The notes under the pieces: model-generated
What the model was told of the DNA's origin: nothing
Database searches by the model: none
What the model saw: only the letters and a program-made list of their open reading frames with translations
Made by a program: the position numbers and the translations under genes
Source of the DNA: Gemmatimonadota bacterium
GTDB taxonomy: Bacteria > Gemmatimonadota > Gemmatimonadetes > Palauibacterales > KS3-K002
NCBI GenBank assembly: GCA_020344215.1
Contig: CP070815.1
Span: 669,111-733,110, forward strand
Direction of reading: 5' to 3'
DNA: 64,000 bases
Part shown: piece by piece, positions 17,504 to 26,084 of the stretch
Layout of the letters: each line of letters opens with the position of its first letter
How positions within the stretch are numbered: position 1 is the first letter of the stretch

Positions 17504-18106
17504 ATGACCAGCGAGGCTCTACTCCGAATCGCACTGGCCGTAGTCATCGTCGTCGACCTGAGTCTCCCCCGATATTTCCGCCGCCGTTACGCGGTTGCCC
17601 ATCAGCGCCGGGACGTCAGCACCTCCCGGCTCCTGCCTGAGCGTCTCCTCACCATCGCTATCTACGCTGGCCTCCTCGCATTCGTCATCAACCCTCGCTG
17701 GCTGGCATGGTCCCACGTCGGTCTGGCTGACGGCCCGCGTGCCCTCGGCGTCGTCCTTTCTATAGCAGGGCTGGCCGGGCTCACTTGGGCGTTTCGGCAC
17801 CTGGGACACAACCTCATGGCCGGCCCGGGGGGCCGCGAAGACTACACCCTGGTAACGACAGGACCCTACCATTGGGTTCGCCACCCGATGTACGGGTTTT
17901 GGACTGTACTCTTCCTCGGCTACTGCTTGCTCACGGCCAGCTGGTACGTCGCCGTCTTGACGCTGGCGGCCGTGGGTGCGGTGGTTCGCCGGACCCCAGC
18001 GGAGGAGGCGGCGTTGGTGGCGCGGTTCGGCGCCGCGTACCACGAGTACGCGGAGCACACCGGACGTTTCATCCCACGCCGATTGCTCGTGCTTCACAAG
18101 CGCTGA
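17504..18106 (+). CDS. Isoprenylcysteine carboxyl methyltransferase (ICMT)-family membrane methyltransferase
   Basis: A 200-residue integral membrane protein with about five hydrophobic segments and the family hallmark GPYHWVRHPMYGFW, where the R-H-P-x-Y binds SAM; a C-terminal EEAALVARFGAAYHEYAEHTGRF matches the conserved E..L...FG..Y..Y motif. The ATG at 17504 is used. It is divergent from the four-gene operon and separated by 78 bp. ICMT-like enzymes (SrsB/BpsB type) methylate phenolic lipids made by type III PKS, which supports a shared pathway. Confidence 0.82.
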   Translation: MTSEALLRIALAVVIVVDLSLPRYFRRRYAVAHQRRDVSTSRLLPERLLTIAIYAGLLAFVINPRWLAWSHVGLADGPRALGVVLSIAGLAGLTWAFRHLGHNLMAGPGGREDYTLVTTGPYHWVRHPMYGFWTVLFLGYCLLTASWYVAVLTLAAVGAVVRRTPAEEAALVARFGAAYHEYAEHTGRFIPRRLLVLHKR

Positions 18107-18136
18107 GTGCTTGGCTGATAACAGGGCGGTATCCAG

Positions 18137-18591
18137 ATGAGAACCTTCTTATCACTGCTAATCGCCCTTACCGCCTTCGCCACGTTCTCCTACTCCTCGG
18201 GCAGCTATAGCCGACACACAGGCGCAGGGTCTCCCGCGGCAAGCGTCCAGACAGCTGTGAGAGACATCGACGGCAACGAGTACCGGATCGTGACCATAGG
18301 CATTTGCCGTCCGATGCCGAGTGGACCGCAACATTCGAATACGTGGACCGCGAAGGGACCGGGGACACGGGGCTCTTGCCCGGTGGCTCGACAGGTTTCG
18401 GGGCAGAGCTGTGTGGCGGCGCCGACTACCGTGGGAACTACCTCTACTTCGATGAACTCGCCCTCTTGTGGAGCTCGACAGAAGTCAGCGAGGAGCGGGC
18501 CTATCGCCATAGCGTCGCCCAGGATGGCGAGACCGGGAAATTCGGGGCGCTGAAAGGAGCCCGGATTTACGTTCGCTGCGTGAGAGACTGA
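18137..18591 (+). pseudogene. Decayed FISUMP-domain (Fibrobacter major paralogous domain) secreted protein
   Basis: The gene begins with a signal peptide (MRTFLSLLIALTAFATFSYS) and VRDIDGNEYRIVTIG, the usual N-terminal strand of FISUMP domains. The rest of the domain, LPSDAEWTATFEYV through LALLWSSTEVSEERAYRHSV to YVRCVRD, is in a different frame (starting near 18300). The middle of the domain that normally carries W..ENL..T.Y is missing. So a deletion plus frameshift has broken the gene. A TGA closes the second frame at 18589-18591. Confidence 0.75.
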
Positions 18592-18627
18592 AGATCCGGC
18601 CTTGCCCGCCCGGGCCCGCGACATGCC

Positions 18628-19272
18628 TCAACCGATTCGGGGGCGCGGTATACTTCTGATGTCCCGCAGCAAGGTGTAGCTGTCACCAAATAGCCGGCCC
18701 ACCGGCTTCAGTGACTCAACGTCCACGTGGCAGGTCCCCGGAACCCGACGTAGCTCAGGCCGCAAGCGAACCGCCAACGCCTCTCCCAAGATCAGCCTGT
18801 TCGCCGCCGATCCCAGCTCCACTTCTCGAAAGAGCCGGCATTCCAACACGGCCGGACAGTCGCCGACGTATGGCGCGGCGACCAGTGAGGCACGTTCCAT
18901 TGGCAGGCCAGCGACCTCGAACTCGTCCACATCGGGCGGATAGTCACCCGACGACTCATTCATCGCCACGAGCTGCGGCTCGGTCACCACGTTGACGCAG
19001 AAGGCGCCTGTATCCCGAATGTTACGCAGCGTGTCCTTCGGTTCGCCGTCCCGTCTCCCAATCGATACGCCGACGAGCATCGGCGTATCGGCCAGCGCGG
19101 CGAAGTAGCTGAACGGCGCCAGATTGGCGATTCCATTCTTCGAGAAGCTCGAGATCCAGCCGATAGGTCTTGGCACTACGAGCGATGTGAGGAGCTGATA
19201 TCTCTGCCGCCCGGAGATCTGTTCCGTACGGATGATTGGACTCTCCCAGGTATCGTTCCGGCCTTCGAGCAT
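18628..19272 (-). CDS. Flavin reductase-like (FMN-binding split barrel) protein
   Basis: A 214-residue DIM6/NTAB-type protein: RYQLLTSLVVPRPIGWISSF, NLAPFSYFAALADTPMLVGVSIG, KDTLRNIRDTGAFCVNVV and ESSGDYPPDVDEFEVAGL all fit the split-barrel FMN-binding family. GAGGAG lies 8 bases before the ATG at 19272, so the longer frame back to 19413 is not used. The family binds FMN and reduces it or acts as an oxygenase partner; no oxygenase gene is adjacent. Confidence 0.85.
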   Translation of the reverse strand: MLEGRNDTWESPIIRTEQISGRQRYQLLTSLVVPRPIGWISSFSKNGIANLAPFSYFAALADTPMLVGVSIGRRDGEPKDTLRNIRDTGAFCVNVVTEPQLVAMNESSGDYPPDVDEFEVAGLPMERASLVAAPYVGDCPAVLECRLFREVELGSAANRLILGEALAVRLRPELRRVPGTCHVDVESLKPVGRLFGDSYTLLRDIRSIPRPRIG

Positions 19273-19473
19273 CGCATGACTCCTCAAGCCGTTTCTGTTG
19301 CGTCGGTCGGGGGCAATCACCGGGTCGCCGGCGGGCCCCGTCGTCGGCGAGCAGGGAATCCCAAGCGATTGGCTCGCCGGCATCTTGGAGTAGCCCCGAG
19401 GGCTGGGCGTCATGCGCAGGATTGGCGACCGGCTCGAAACCGCCAGCGCCGACTGTTCCCGCCCTACTGAGGC

Positions 19474-19932
19474 TCATTGTAGCCGCGGGCCCACGACCTC
19501 ACCCAGCACGTCGGCGACTCTACGCAGCTCTCGCTCGTCATCCTCGTGGAACGCGGCTGGCTCACCGCTACCGATGTTGATGAGCCCGAGCACACGACCA
19601 CCGTGTCTGACAAGTACGACGACTTCCGAGCGGGCCTCGGGACTGCAGGCGATCCCATTGGGAGCGGCTTCCACATCGGGAACGCTCATGTCACGGTCCT
19701 CGGCGGCCGCGGTGCCGCATGTGCCGCGACCGACGGGGATCCGTACGGCATCGGTAGGCAGACCTATGTAGCTGTGTAGGATGAGCTGCTTGCCGCTCAG
19801 CAGGTAGATGCCCACCCAATCGTAGGGGTGGCCGTGCTGGCGAATTCGCTGCACGGCCCGATGAAAAATGGCGTCAGGTTCCTCTTCCGCCATCTCCCAC
19901 AGCTCGTCGGCAATTCTAACGCCATCAAGCAT
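19474..19932 (-). CDS. GAF-domain protein, free methionine-(R)-sulfoxide reductase-like
   Basis: A 152-residue single GAF domain. VRIPVGRGTCGTAAA and NGIACSPEARSEVVVLV match fRMsr, including two of its three redox cysteines; the first Cys (in the usual ACVRIPVG) is Ala. LGLINIGSGEPAAFHEDDERELRRVA follows the family C-terminus. If active it reduces free methionine-R-sulfoxide with thioredoxin; loss of one Cys may alter turnover or make it a sensor. It precedes the TPR gene by 12 bp in reverse order (TPR gene upstream). Confidence 0.75.
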   Translation of the reverse strand: MLDGVRIADELWEMAEEEPDAIFHRAVQRIRQHGHPYDWVGIYLLSGKQLILHSYIGLPTDAVRIPVGRGTCGTAAAEDRDMSVPDVEAAPNGIACSPEARSEVVVLVRHGGRVLGLINIGSGEPAAFHEDDERELRRVADVLGEVVGPRLQ

Positions 19933-19944
19933 GTACTACTGGTA

Positions 19945-22248
19945 TCACACGGATTCCAGTTCCGCCAGTTTGGCGCGCGCCTCCCGTGCGGGTTGGAAGC
20001 CGGGGTCCGCATCGCTCCAGATGGTCAGGGCGATGCGCAGATGCTCCAGGGCCTTGTCGCGATCGCCCATATCGGCATAGACCAGAGCGAGCTCGTGGTG
20101 TGCCATCGGGTTGTAGGGTGTGACCTTCAAGTGCTCTTGCAGGTACGCCTCGGCCTCCTCGAGCCGTTCGAGCTGCCGGTAGCAGCTCGCGATACGGCGT
20201 TTCACGTAAGTACCGGTCGCGTCGAGCGCCAAGGCGCGTCGGTAGCTGGCGATCGCTTCCTCGTACTCGCCACGCATCTCCCGGATACGGCCCTCGGCGT
20301 GCAACACGAGAGCGCGTTGGCTCTCCGTCTCCTGTTCGTCCACATACGCTTCCACATCGGCCAGCGCCCGCTCGGCGTTGTCCGCATCCCCCAATTCCAG
20401 GTAGACGTTCAAGTACCCTACGGGGATGCTGCGACTGAAGGGCGCCGTCAATTCGGCCTCAGCCCTGCGGAGAACCTCGAAGGCGCGCTCCTCGTCGCCG
20501 GCAGCGGCGAACAGATCCAAGGAAGACACCTTTCTAAACGCGACGGCGGCGGACGGATACTGTCGCTCGAGTTCCGCCCACTCCAGCTCCTTGTGCTCGA
20601 TAGCCCTACCCAGCTGGCCCAGCAAATTGTAGTGAGTGCTCAGCCGAGCGTGAGCGGACGCACGATCAAGTGGGCTTATCGCGGTCTGCAGCGCCTCCTG
20701 GAATTGCCTCAGCGACTCCTCGAAGCGCCCCAGGTTGAACAGCGCCGCTGCGAGGTCGCCCATGACCCAGACGTTGTCCGGATCGAGGACGCGGGACTGC
20801 TCGAAATAGGACCTGGCGCGCTCGTGTTCACCCAGCGCGGCGTGGATAGTGCCTAGCGCCTGGAAGGCCGAGTAGTCACTGGGCGCAGCCTCCGCGTAGC
20901 GCTCGTAGTACTCGAGCGCCCGCTCAAACTCTCCTCTCCTATGGTAGACGCCACCGATCTGCCCGAGATACTCGTACCGCGACGGGTCGAGTTCAAGAAT
21001 CTGCAGGTACTCGGCGACGAGCTCGTCCGTCCGATTGCGCCGCTGGTACTCCCGCACCAGCATCTCGTGGCTCTCGATATCGTCCGGGAACAGCCGGACC
21101 TTCGTCTCCGCGATGCGGAGCCGCTGCTCCGCGTCGGGCTCGAAGTTCTCGTGGTAGAAGTACCGGACATCGTACTGCCAGCTTTCCGGCAGCTTGTACA
21201 GGTACCGCAGTGTCAACTGCGACACGCTGTCCGCTTTCTCCCTCTCGTTGAGCACGAGATAGGCGACCGACAGCTCGTGCAAGGCGAGCACCGAAGCCGG
21301 ATCCACAGCGACCGCCCTCTCCAGATGGTCTCGTGCCGCCCCCCAGTCGTTGTAGGAGAGCATCTCGCTTATCGCTACGGAGACGTGCCTGAACGCATCC
21401 GGGTAGTCCGAGATGATGCTGGAGACGGGTAGGTCAGTGGTTTCCTCGATGTGCCGCTCCGGCACCCCGAGGTCGCGCCTGAGCTGAACCGACATCTTGT
21501 CGACCAGACGGAGAGCATCAGCGCCGGCGAAGGTATGTTCGGCCATCTGGCGCTGCCGGCGCGTCTCGTACAGCGACACCGTCACCGAAAGCTCGCCGTT
21601 TACCTCTGTGAACGAGCCGAAGATGAAGTGGTCCAGGTGCAGCTCGCGGGCCAAGCTCGCCATGAGCGGGACACCCAGGCCGACGCCCCCAGGATATCCC
21701 GCTCGATCCAGGCTAGCCTGCAGCCGCCCCTCACTCTCGACCTGCAGGTAGAAGTCCTGATCCAGGTCGAGTAGCAGCCCGATCCGGAGGCCCAGTTGCA
21801 GCCAGTCGAGCGTCGTGTCCCCCGACTGATTCTCGAACCCGAAGAGTAGCGCTTTCTTGCGGAACTCACTCCTCGGAACGGCCCGCTCGATCGTGTTACC
21901 CTGTTCGGTCTCGAGGGTTACGGTCGTCGTCGTGGCGCCCAGCGGCCGGTCGGAGAAGAGGAATAAGATCACGACCGCCGCCACCAGCAGGTTCAGCGGT
22001 ATGCCGATCTTCTCCGCCGTGGCCCAGTCCTGCCGTCCCGGCTTGCCGTGGTGGTAGGCGAGAAGCACCACCGTAGGGATTAGCAGCCCCAGGCTGACGA
22101 TGCTGAACTCGATCAGGTGTGGGGAGAGCGCGAAGCGGTCGACCAGCAGGGTGACGAACTCGACGACCACCCACGACGCGCCCAAGTAGAGCCCCGCGAT
22201 CTGCGGGACGCGTCGCTCCAGTAGGTGGCCGAATACAGCTAAAGGCAT
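19945..22248 (-). CDS. TPR-repeat protein with N-terminal membrane segments
   Basis: The 767-residue protein starts with an amphipathic stretch, then three hydrophobic segments (about 15-35, 45-62 and 83-100) with LERRVPQIAGLYLGASWVVVE, the N-terminal module seen in many TPR proteins and receptor-like kinases of Gemmatimonadota and Acidobacteriota. After a periplasmic-type alpha/beta region resembling the FGRF/TolB-like domain (ALLFGFENQSGDTTLDWL, LDHFIFGSFTEVNGELSV), at least ten TPR units run to the C-terminus (for example YEYLGQIGGVYHRRGEFERA). No kinase or cyclase domain remains. Likely a scaffold for protein assembly or signalling. Confidence 0.8.
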   Translation of the reverse strand: MPLAVFGHLLERRVPQIAGLYLGASWVVVEFVTLLVDRFALSPHLIEFSIVSLGLLIPTVVLLAYHHGKPGRQDWATAEKIGIPLNLLVAAVVILFLFSDRPLGATTTTVTLETEQGNTIERAVPRSEFRKKALLFGFENQSGDTTLDWLQLGLRIGLLLDLDQDFYLQVESEGRLQASLDRAGYPGGVGLGVPLMASLARELHLDHFIFGSFTEVNGELSVTVSLYETRRQRQMAEHTFAGADALRLVDKMSVQLRRDLGVPERHIEETTDLPVSSIISDYPDAFRHVSVAISEMLSYNDWGAARDHLERAVAVDPASVLALHELSVAYLVLNEREKADSVSQLTLRYLYKLPESWQYDVRYFYHENFEPDAEQRLRIAETKVRLFPDDIESHEMLVREYQRRNRTDELVAEYLQILELDPSRYEYLGQIGGVYHRRGEFERALEYYERYAEAAPSDYSAFQALGTIHAALGEHERARSYFEQSRVLDPDNVWVMGDLAAALFNLGRFEESLRQFQEALQTAISPLDRASAHARLSTHYNLLGQLGRAIEHKELEWAELERQYPSAAVAFRKVSSLDLFAAAGDEERAFEVLRRAEAELTAPFSRSIPVGYLNVYLELGDADNAERALADVEAYVDEQETESQRALVLHAEGRIREMRGEYEEAIASYRRALALDATGTYVKRRIASCYRQLERLEEAEAYLQEHLKVTPYNPMAHHELALVYADMGDRDKALEHLRIALTIWSDADPGFQPAREARAKLAELESV

Positions 22249-22302
22249 TGTTGTCTCCTCTTACGACAATACGGGCGGCCTGGAACGTCCGTTTCGGTGG
22301 GC

Positions 22303-22938
22303 TCAGCCGCCCAGCTTCAGGGTGCCGAGCGGCAGAAGCACGGCGCGGACCGGGGTCGCTTCTGCTTCGACCAACTTGAGCGGCAACGCCACCAGGTCGT
22401 ATTCGCCGGGCTCGGCACGCGACAGATCGAGGTTCTCGAGGATGGGGACGCCGGCGGCGCCGAGCACTCGATGGGCACTCATCGCCGCGCTCTGCACCGG
22501 ATCCACGGAAGGCGCGTCGGTCCCGTAGAGCCTCAGCCCTCCCCGCACGAGCGTGTCGGCTGCCTCGGGAGCCAGCGGTGGGAAGTCGCTCGCGAATTCG
22601 TCGTGCCGCGACTGTGGTAACGAGCGCGTGAGCAAGCGGCGGGCGCCGAGCGCGCCCTGTGCCTCCAACAGGTCAATACTGACCGACTCCGCCCAGCGTG
22701 CATCGATCACCTGCACGGGCCCGAGGAATGCTGCGAGCTCGAGGCCGCCGGTGAGTGGGCCGTCCACTTCATAGTGCGCCGGAGCGTCGGCGTGCGTTCC
22801 CACGTGGGGAGAGAACGTGATGCGCGACAGTGAGACGTTGTCGCCCCGGCCCAGATGCAAAGTCCAGTCGATCTCGAAGGCAGCGTCACCAGGCCAGACT
22901 GCGGTGCTCCGGCCAAGCGGTTGAGTGATGTCAATCAT
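22303..22938 (-). CDS. kynB: Kynurenine formamidase / cyclase-family metal hydrolase
   Basis: A 211-residue cyclase-family protein. The metal site is FSPHVGTHADAPAHYEV (His, His, Asp, His), and MIDITQPLGRSTAVWPGD at the start matches KynB. KynB hydrolyses N-formylkynurenine to kynurenine and formate, the second step of aerobic tryptophan breakdown. No tryptophan dioxygenase or kynureninase is adjacent, so other amide or lactone substrates of the family remain possible. The ATG at 22938 overlaps the doxX stop by 8 bases, implying co-transcription. Confidence 0.75.
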   Translation of the reverse strand: MIDITQPLGRSTAVWPGDAAFEIDWTLHLGRGDNVSLSRITFSPHVGTHADAPAHYEVDGPLTGGLELAAFLGPVQVIDARWAESVSIDLLEAQGALGARRLLTRSLPQSRHDEFASDFPPLAPEAADTLVRGGLRLYGTDAPSVDPVQSAAMSAHRVLGAAGVPILENLDLSRAEPGEYDLVALPLKLVEAEATPVRAVLLPLGTLKLGG

Positions 22939-23383
22939 ACGGCGTTTCCCCAACTCGGCTGCGTTTAGGCGGAGCGCCCCAACCGAGGACGTCGCGATCG
23001 ACGGAGAGGCGACCGGCGCCACTGACGACCAGGGACAGGGCAATCATCAGGAGCGCGAAGTCGAACTCGAATCCGCCCACGAACCCACCGGCCAGCCTCA
23101 CCTGGAGAATAGCCACCGTCATCACACAGGCGATCAAGAAGGCAGCGACGCGCGTGAAGAGACCCACGATAACCAGCAGTCCGCCGAAGGTCTCAACCAG
23201 AGCTACGATCCAAGCCCAGAAGACCGGGTACGCCCAACCCCAGCTTTCGATGTTGAAGCCCTCGATCGTACCGAGCGGCCCGGTCAGCTTCGCCCAACCG
23301 TGCGCCATGAAGATCATCCCGAGGGCCAGGCGCAGCGGAATCGTTCCCCATTCCGGCAGGTAGCGAGTGAGAAACCAGCGCAT
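22931..23383 (-). CDS. DoxX family membrane protein
   Basis: A 150-residue protein with four membrane helices. RLALGMIFMAHGWAKL near the start and ALVETFGGLLVIVGLFTRVAA in the middle are the DoxX signatures, and FDFALLMIALSLVVSGAGRLS follows. DoxX-like proteins occur with thiosulfate:quinone oxidoreductases and in redox stress complexes, but the family is broad. It precedes kynB with an 8-base overlap. Confidence 0.85.
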   Translation of the reverse strand: MRWFLTRYLPEWGTIPLRLALGMIFMAHGWAKLTGPLGTIEGFNIESWGWAYPVFWAWIVALVETFGGLLVIVGLFTRVAAFLIACVMTVAILQVRLAGGFVGGFEFDFALLMIALSLVVSGAGRLSVDRDVLGWGAPPKRSRVGETPYD

Positions 23384-23406
23384 CCCTTGGTCCTACTTCG
23401 TTGATG

Positions 23407-23898
23407 TCACTCCGAACCGGGGGGTTCAATCTCGCGGCCCGCCGGCCGACCCGCCGGCTCACTGTCCGGTCCGCTCCGAGAACCTCCCCACCCGGCAGAG
23501 GTCTGCACGTAGATCTGACCTTGCCGCACGAGGGCACCTCCGAGGCGCCCTACCACCCGGTTCTGCACCCAGCGCCGGGTGGGACGCGCGAGCAGCGCGA
23601 AGCCGAGCAGATCCGTCGCGAGCCCCGGTGTCAGCAGAAGAGCGCCGCCGACGAAGATGGACAAACCATCCAGGATTGGCCGGCCCGGGATCCGCCCCTC
23701 TTGTACGTCCTGCTGAAAGGCCCGCCAGGCACGCAGACCCTCACGGCTCGCCAGCGTCGCACCTAAGACTCCGGTGGCGACGATAATGCCCAGTGTCGGC
23801 CACAGGCCGATCCAGCGCCCCAGCTGGATGAGCAGCGCCAGCTCCGCGATAGGGACGAGAATAAAGAGGAGGATCAACCGTCGAAAAATGGTACCCAC
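23407..23898 (-). CDS. FxsA family membrane protein
   Basis: A 163-residue protein with LFILVPIAELALLIQLGRWIG, the FxsA N-terminal helix, a second helix TLGIIVATGVLGATLA followed by REGLRAWRAFQQDVQEGRIP, and LSIFVGGALLLTPGLATDLLGF. The C-terminal 40 residues are polar, Gly/Pro-rich. FxsA is a cytoplasmic-membrane protein linked in E. coli to relief from F-plasmid exclusion of phage T7; its cellular job is unclear. Confidence 0.88.
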   Translation of the reverse strand: MGTIFRRLILLFILVPIAELALLIQLGRWIGLWPTLGIIVATGVLGATLASREGLRAWRAFQQDVQEGRIPGRPILDGLSIFVGGALLLTPGLATDLLGFALLARPTRRWVQNRVVGRLGGALVRQGQIYVQTSAGWGGSRSGPDSEPAGRPAGREIEPPGSE

Positions 23899-23916
23899 CG
23901 GTTTCGGACTCCCGGT

Positions 23917-24297
23917 TCAACTGCCGCCGACGGCACCGCGCCGGCAGACGGCGCTCTCGCACCCGAAGCGATGGCGTCGCTTTGCGATCCAGCGGTAAAG
24001 ACGCTCAGCGGCGAACATGGCACCAGGGAGGCCGAAAAGCCACACCAGGGGCCGCCCCGATGGGAGCAACCGCAGCACCTCGCGCGCTGCCTCGGCACCG
24101 TGCCACACCGACCCCGTCGGCGCCACCAGGTGCATCGCCTCCTCCGCCGCTGCGCGACTAACGCCCAAACGTGCCAGGTCGACATCCTGAAATGGGATCG
24201 CCTCGATGCGGCCGCGCGAGTCCCAGCGCGCGACACGCCCGACCTGCCGGCGGCAGAAGTCGCAATCACCATCGTAGATCAGCGTCCACTGCTCCAT
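23917..24297 (-). CDS. Thiol-disulfide oxidoreductase-like DCC family (DUF393) protein
   Basis: A 126-residue protein starting MEQWTLIYDGDCDFC, where D-x-x-C-D-F-C is the DCC motif with a CxxC redox pair. FQDVDLARLGVSRAAAEEAM and GAEAAREVLRLLP follow the family, ending with a membrane-proximal helix (LWLFGLPGAMFAAERLY-like). The ATG at 24297 is used because the longer frame adds an unrelated Arg-rich tail. Confidence 0.82.
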   Translation of the reverse strand: MEQWTLIYDGDCDFCRRQVGRVARWDSRGRIEAIPFQDVDLARLGVSRAAAEEAMHLVAPTGSVWHGAEAAREVLRLLPSGRPLVWLFGLPGAMFAAERLYRWIAKRRHRFGCESAVCRRGAVGGS

Positions 24298-24326
24298 TGG
24301 CGACGGCTCTACCCACCACAGCAGCG

Positions 24327-24794
24327 TCAGGCGACGGGCCCGCCCGTCCCCACTTCGGGCTCCGCATGCTCGTTCGCCTCCTGGTACAACCAGCCACCGG
24401 CGAGGGCGGCCAGCACGATCTCGACCAGACCCCACGCAGCGGGCAGCACGAGCAGGCCCGGGTCGAACAGACCGATGGTACCTATGTCGAGTAGCCGCCA
24501 GGCGTAGGCGAGCAGCCAGACGACGAATCCGGCGATCACGGCCGTCGTCGGGCCGGGGCCAAAACGCGGGCGGATCCCAGCGTAAAGCCAGACCGTTGCG
24601 ATCCCCAACAGGAAACCCACTACGGTATAGACAGCGAGCACGCCGCCGCCCGGCGGCGGAAGGTCGAGCTCGCGGAAGGCCAGCTCCATGCTGCGCGCCA
24701 TGACCGCCATGTTCAGCACGAACTCACTAATGTTGATGACCAGGCCGGCGAGCAGCCCCCCGAAGATGACTCGCGCAACGTTGATCTTGCCCAT
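24327..24794 (-). CDS. Four-helix membrane protein of unknown function
   Basis: The 155-residue product has four hydrophobic segments: VIFGGLLAGLVINISEFVLN, LAVYTVVGFLLGIATVWLY, TAVIAGFVVWLLAYAW and LLVLPAAWGLVEIVLAALAGG. Two inner helices contain Glu or Asn, and the start MGKINVARVIFGGL is shared by many small uncharacterised membrane proteins. A GGAGG-like site (GGTTCCGC region is weaker) precedes the ATG. Confidence 0.7.
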   Translation of the reverse strand: MGKINVARVIFGGLLAGLVINISEFVLNMAVMARSMELAFRELDLPPPGGGVLAVYTVVGFLLGIATVWLYAGIRPRFGPGPTTAVIAGFVVWLLAYAWRLLDIGTIGLFDPGLLVLPAAWGLVEIVLAALAGGWLYQEANEHAEPEVGTGGPVA

Positions 24795-24987
24795 GCGGAA
24801 CCTCCGGCGTTGACGGCTCCCGCCACGCGCTGGGACGCGGCCCGGAGCGACGGCATTTTAAGGGTTGAAGGGAATAGAATGCTCCGCTGGCCGTCCGCTG
24901 TCCAGGGCAGGGCCGATGCCTTAGTGTTCTACTCAAGTCGAAGCGCTCGATTTCGAACACCATGAGTCTCCAGCGGGCAGGTTACGC

Positions 24988-26067
24988 ATGGGCAAGACGA
25001 AGAAGATCGCGATCAACACCGGTGGCGGTGACGCGCCTGGGCTCAACGCAGTCATCCGCTCCGCTACCCTGGCTGCCCTGAATCGGGGGTGGGAGGTCCA
25101 CGGGATTCGACGGGCCTATATGGGGCTCCTGGGCGAGGACGAGATCGTTCCGCTCACGCGTGACGCGGTGCGCGGCATCACCCACATGGGCGGCACCATC
25201 CTGGGCACCACGAACCGTGGTAACCCCTTCACCCGCCCGATCCAGCAGCCTGACGGCACGGTCGAAGCGGTCGACTGCTCGGACGACGTGATCGCGGCGT
25301 TCCGCGAGCACGGCTTCGAGGCGCTAATCGCCATAGGGGGCGACGGTAGCCTGCGGATTGCTCACGATCTGTACAAGAAAGGGCTGCCCGTCGTCGGTGT
25401 GCCCAAGACGATCGACAACGACATCGAGGGCACCGCCCTGACCTTCGGCTTCCTGACCGCGGTGGATATCGCCACGGAGGCCATCGGTCGACTGCACTCG
25501 ACGGCCCAGGCACACGAGCGCGTCATGGTCGTTGAGGTCATGGGTCGCGACACAGGCTGGATCGCCCTCTTCTCTGGAGTTGCCGGCACCGCCGACGTCA
25601 TCCTTATACCGGAGATTCCCTACGAGATTGAGAAGGTCAGCGAGAAGGTAGTGGAACGCGACCGGGCCGGCCGCCGCTTCACCATCGTAGTCGTCGCCGA
25701 GGGCGCCTTTCCCGCAGGCGGCGCACCGGTGTTCAAGGACCCGAAGACAAAGCAGCTCGGCGGGATCTGTGAGGTGTTGGCGCAGGAGATCGCCGAGCGG
25801 ACCGGCAAAGACACGCGCGCTATAGCCTTGCGCCACCTGCAGCGCGGCGGTATGCCCATCTCGTACGATCGGCTCATCGCCCTGCGCTTCGGGGCGGCGG
25901 CGATCCAGTCCGTCGAGGACGGCGACTTCGGCTGCATGGTAGCCCTAGACCCGCCGTACGTGCGCCGCATACCGCTCGACATCGCGGTGAGCCGTCAAAA
26001 GCGAGTGCCTGTGGACGGCGACCTGGTGGCCACCGCACGGGCGCTGGGGATGAGCTTCGGGGACTAG
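24988..26067 (+). CDS. pfkA: 6-phosphofructokinase (group with Lys at the PTID position)
   Basis: A 359-residue PFK-A family enzyme that phosphorylates fructose-6-phosphate. Visible are INTGGGDAPGLNAVIRS, IAIGGDGSLRIAHDL, VGVPKTIDNDI and VVEVMGRDTGWIAL. GGDGS (Gly at the position equivalent to 104) favours ATP, while PKTIDND carries Lys at the position equivalent to 124, which ATP-PFKs of the E. coli type have as Gly. This combination occurs in ATP enzymes of the non-allosteric, Actinobacteria-like group, and phosphate-donor use should not be assumed. No partner gene is adjacent. Confidence 0.9.
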   Translation: MGKTKKIAINTGGGDAPGLNAVIRSATLAALNRGWEVHGIRRAYMGLLGEDEIVPLTRDAVRGITHMGGTILGTTNRGNPFTRPIQQPDGTVEAVDCSDDVIAAFREHGFEALIAIGGDGSLRIAHDLYKKGLPVVGVPKTIDNDIEGTALTFGFLTAVDIATEAIGRLHSTAQAHERVMVVEVMGRDTGWIALFSGVAGTADVILIPEIPYEIEKVSEKVVERDRAGRRFTIVVVAEGAFPAGGAPVFKDPKTKQLGGICEVLAQEIAERTGKDTRAIALRHLQRGGMPISYDRLIALRFGAAAIQSVEDGDFGCMVALDPPYVRRIPLDIAVSRQKRVPVDGDLVATARALGMSFGD

Positions 26068-26084
26068 CGGGCTGAAGCTTCCAG

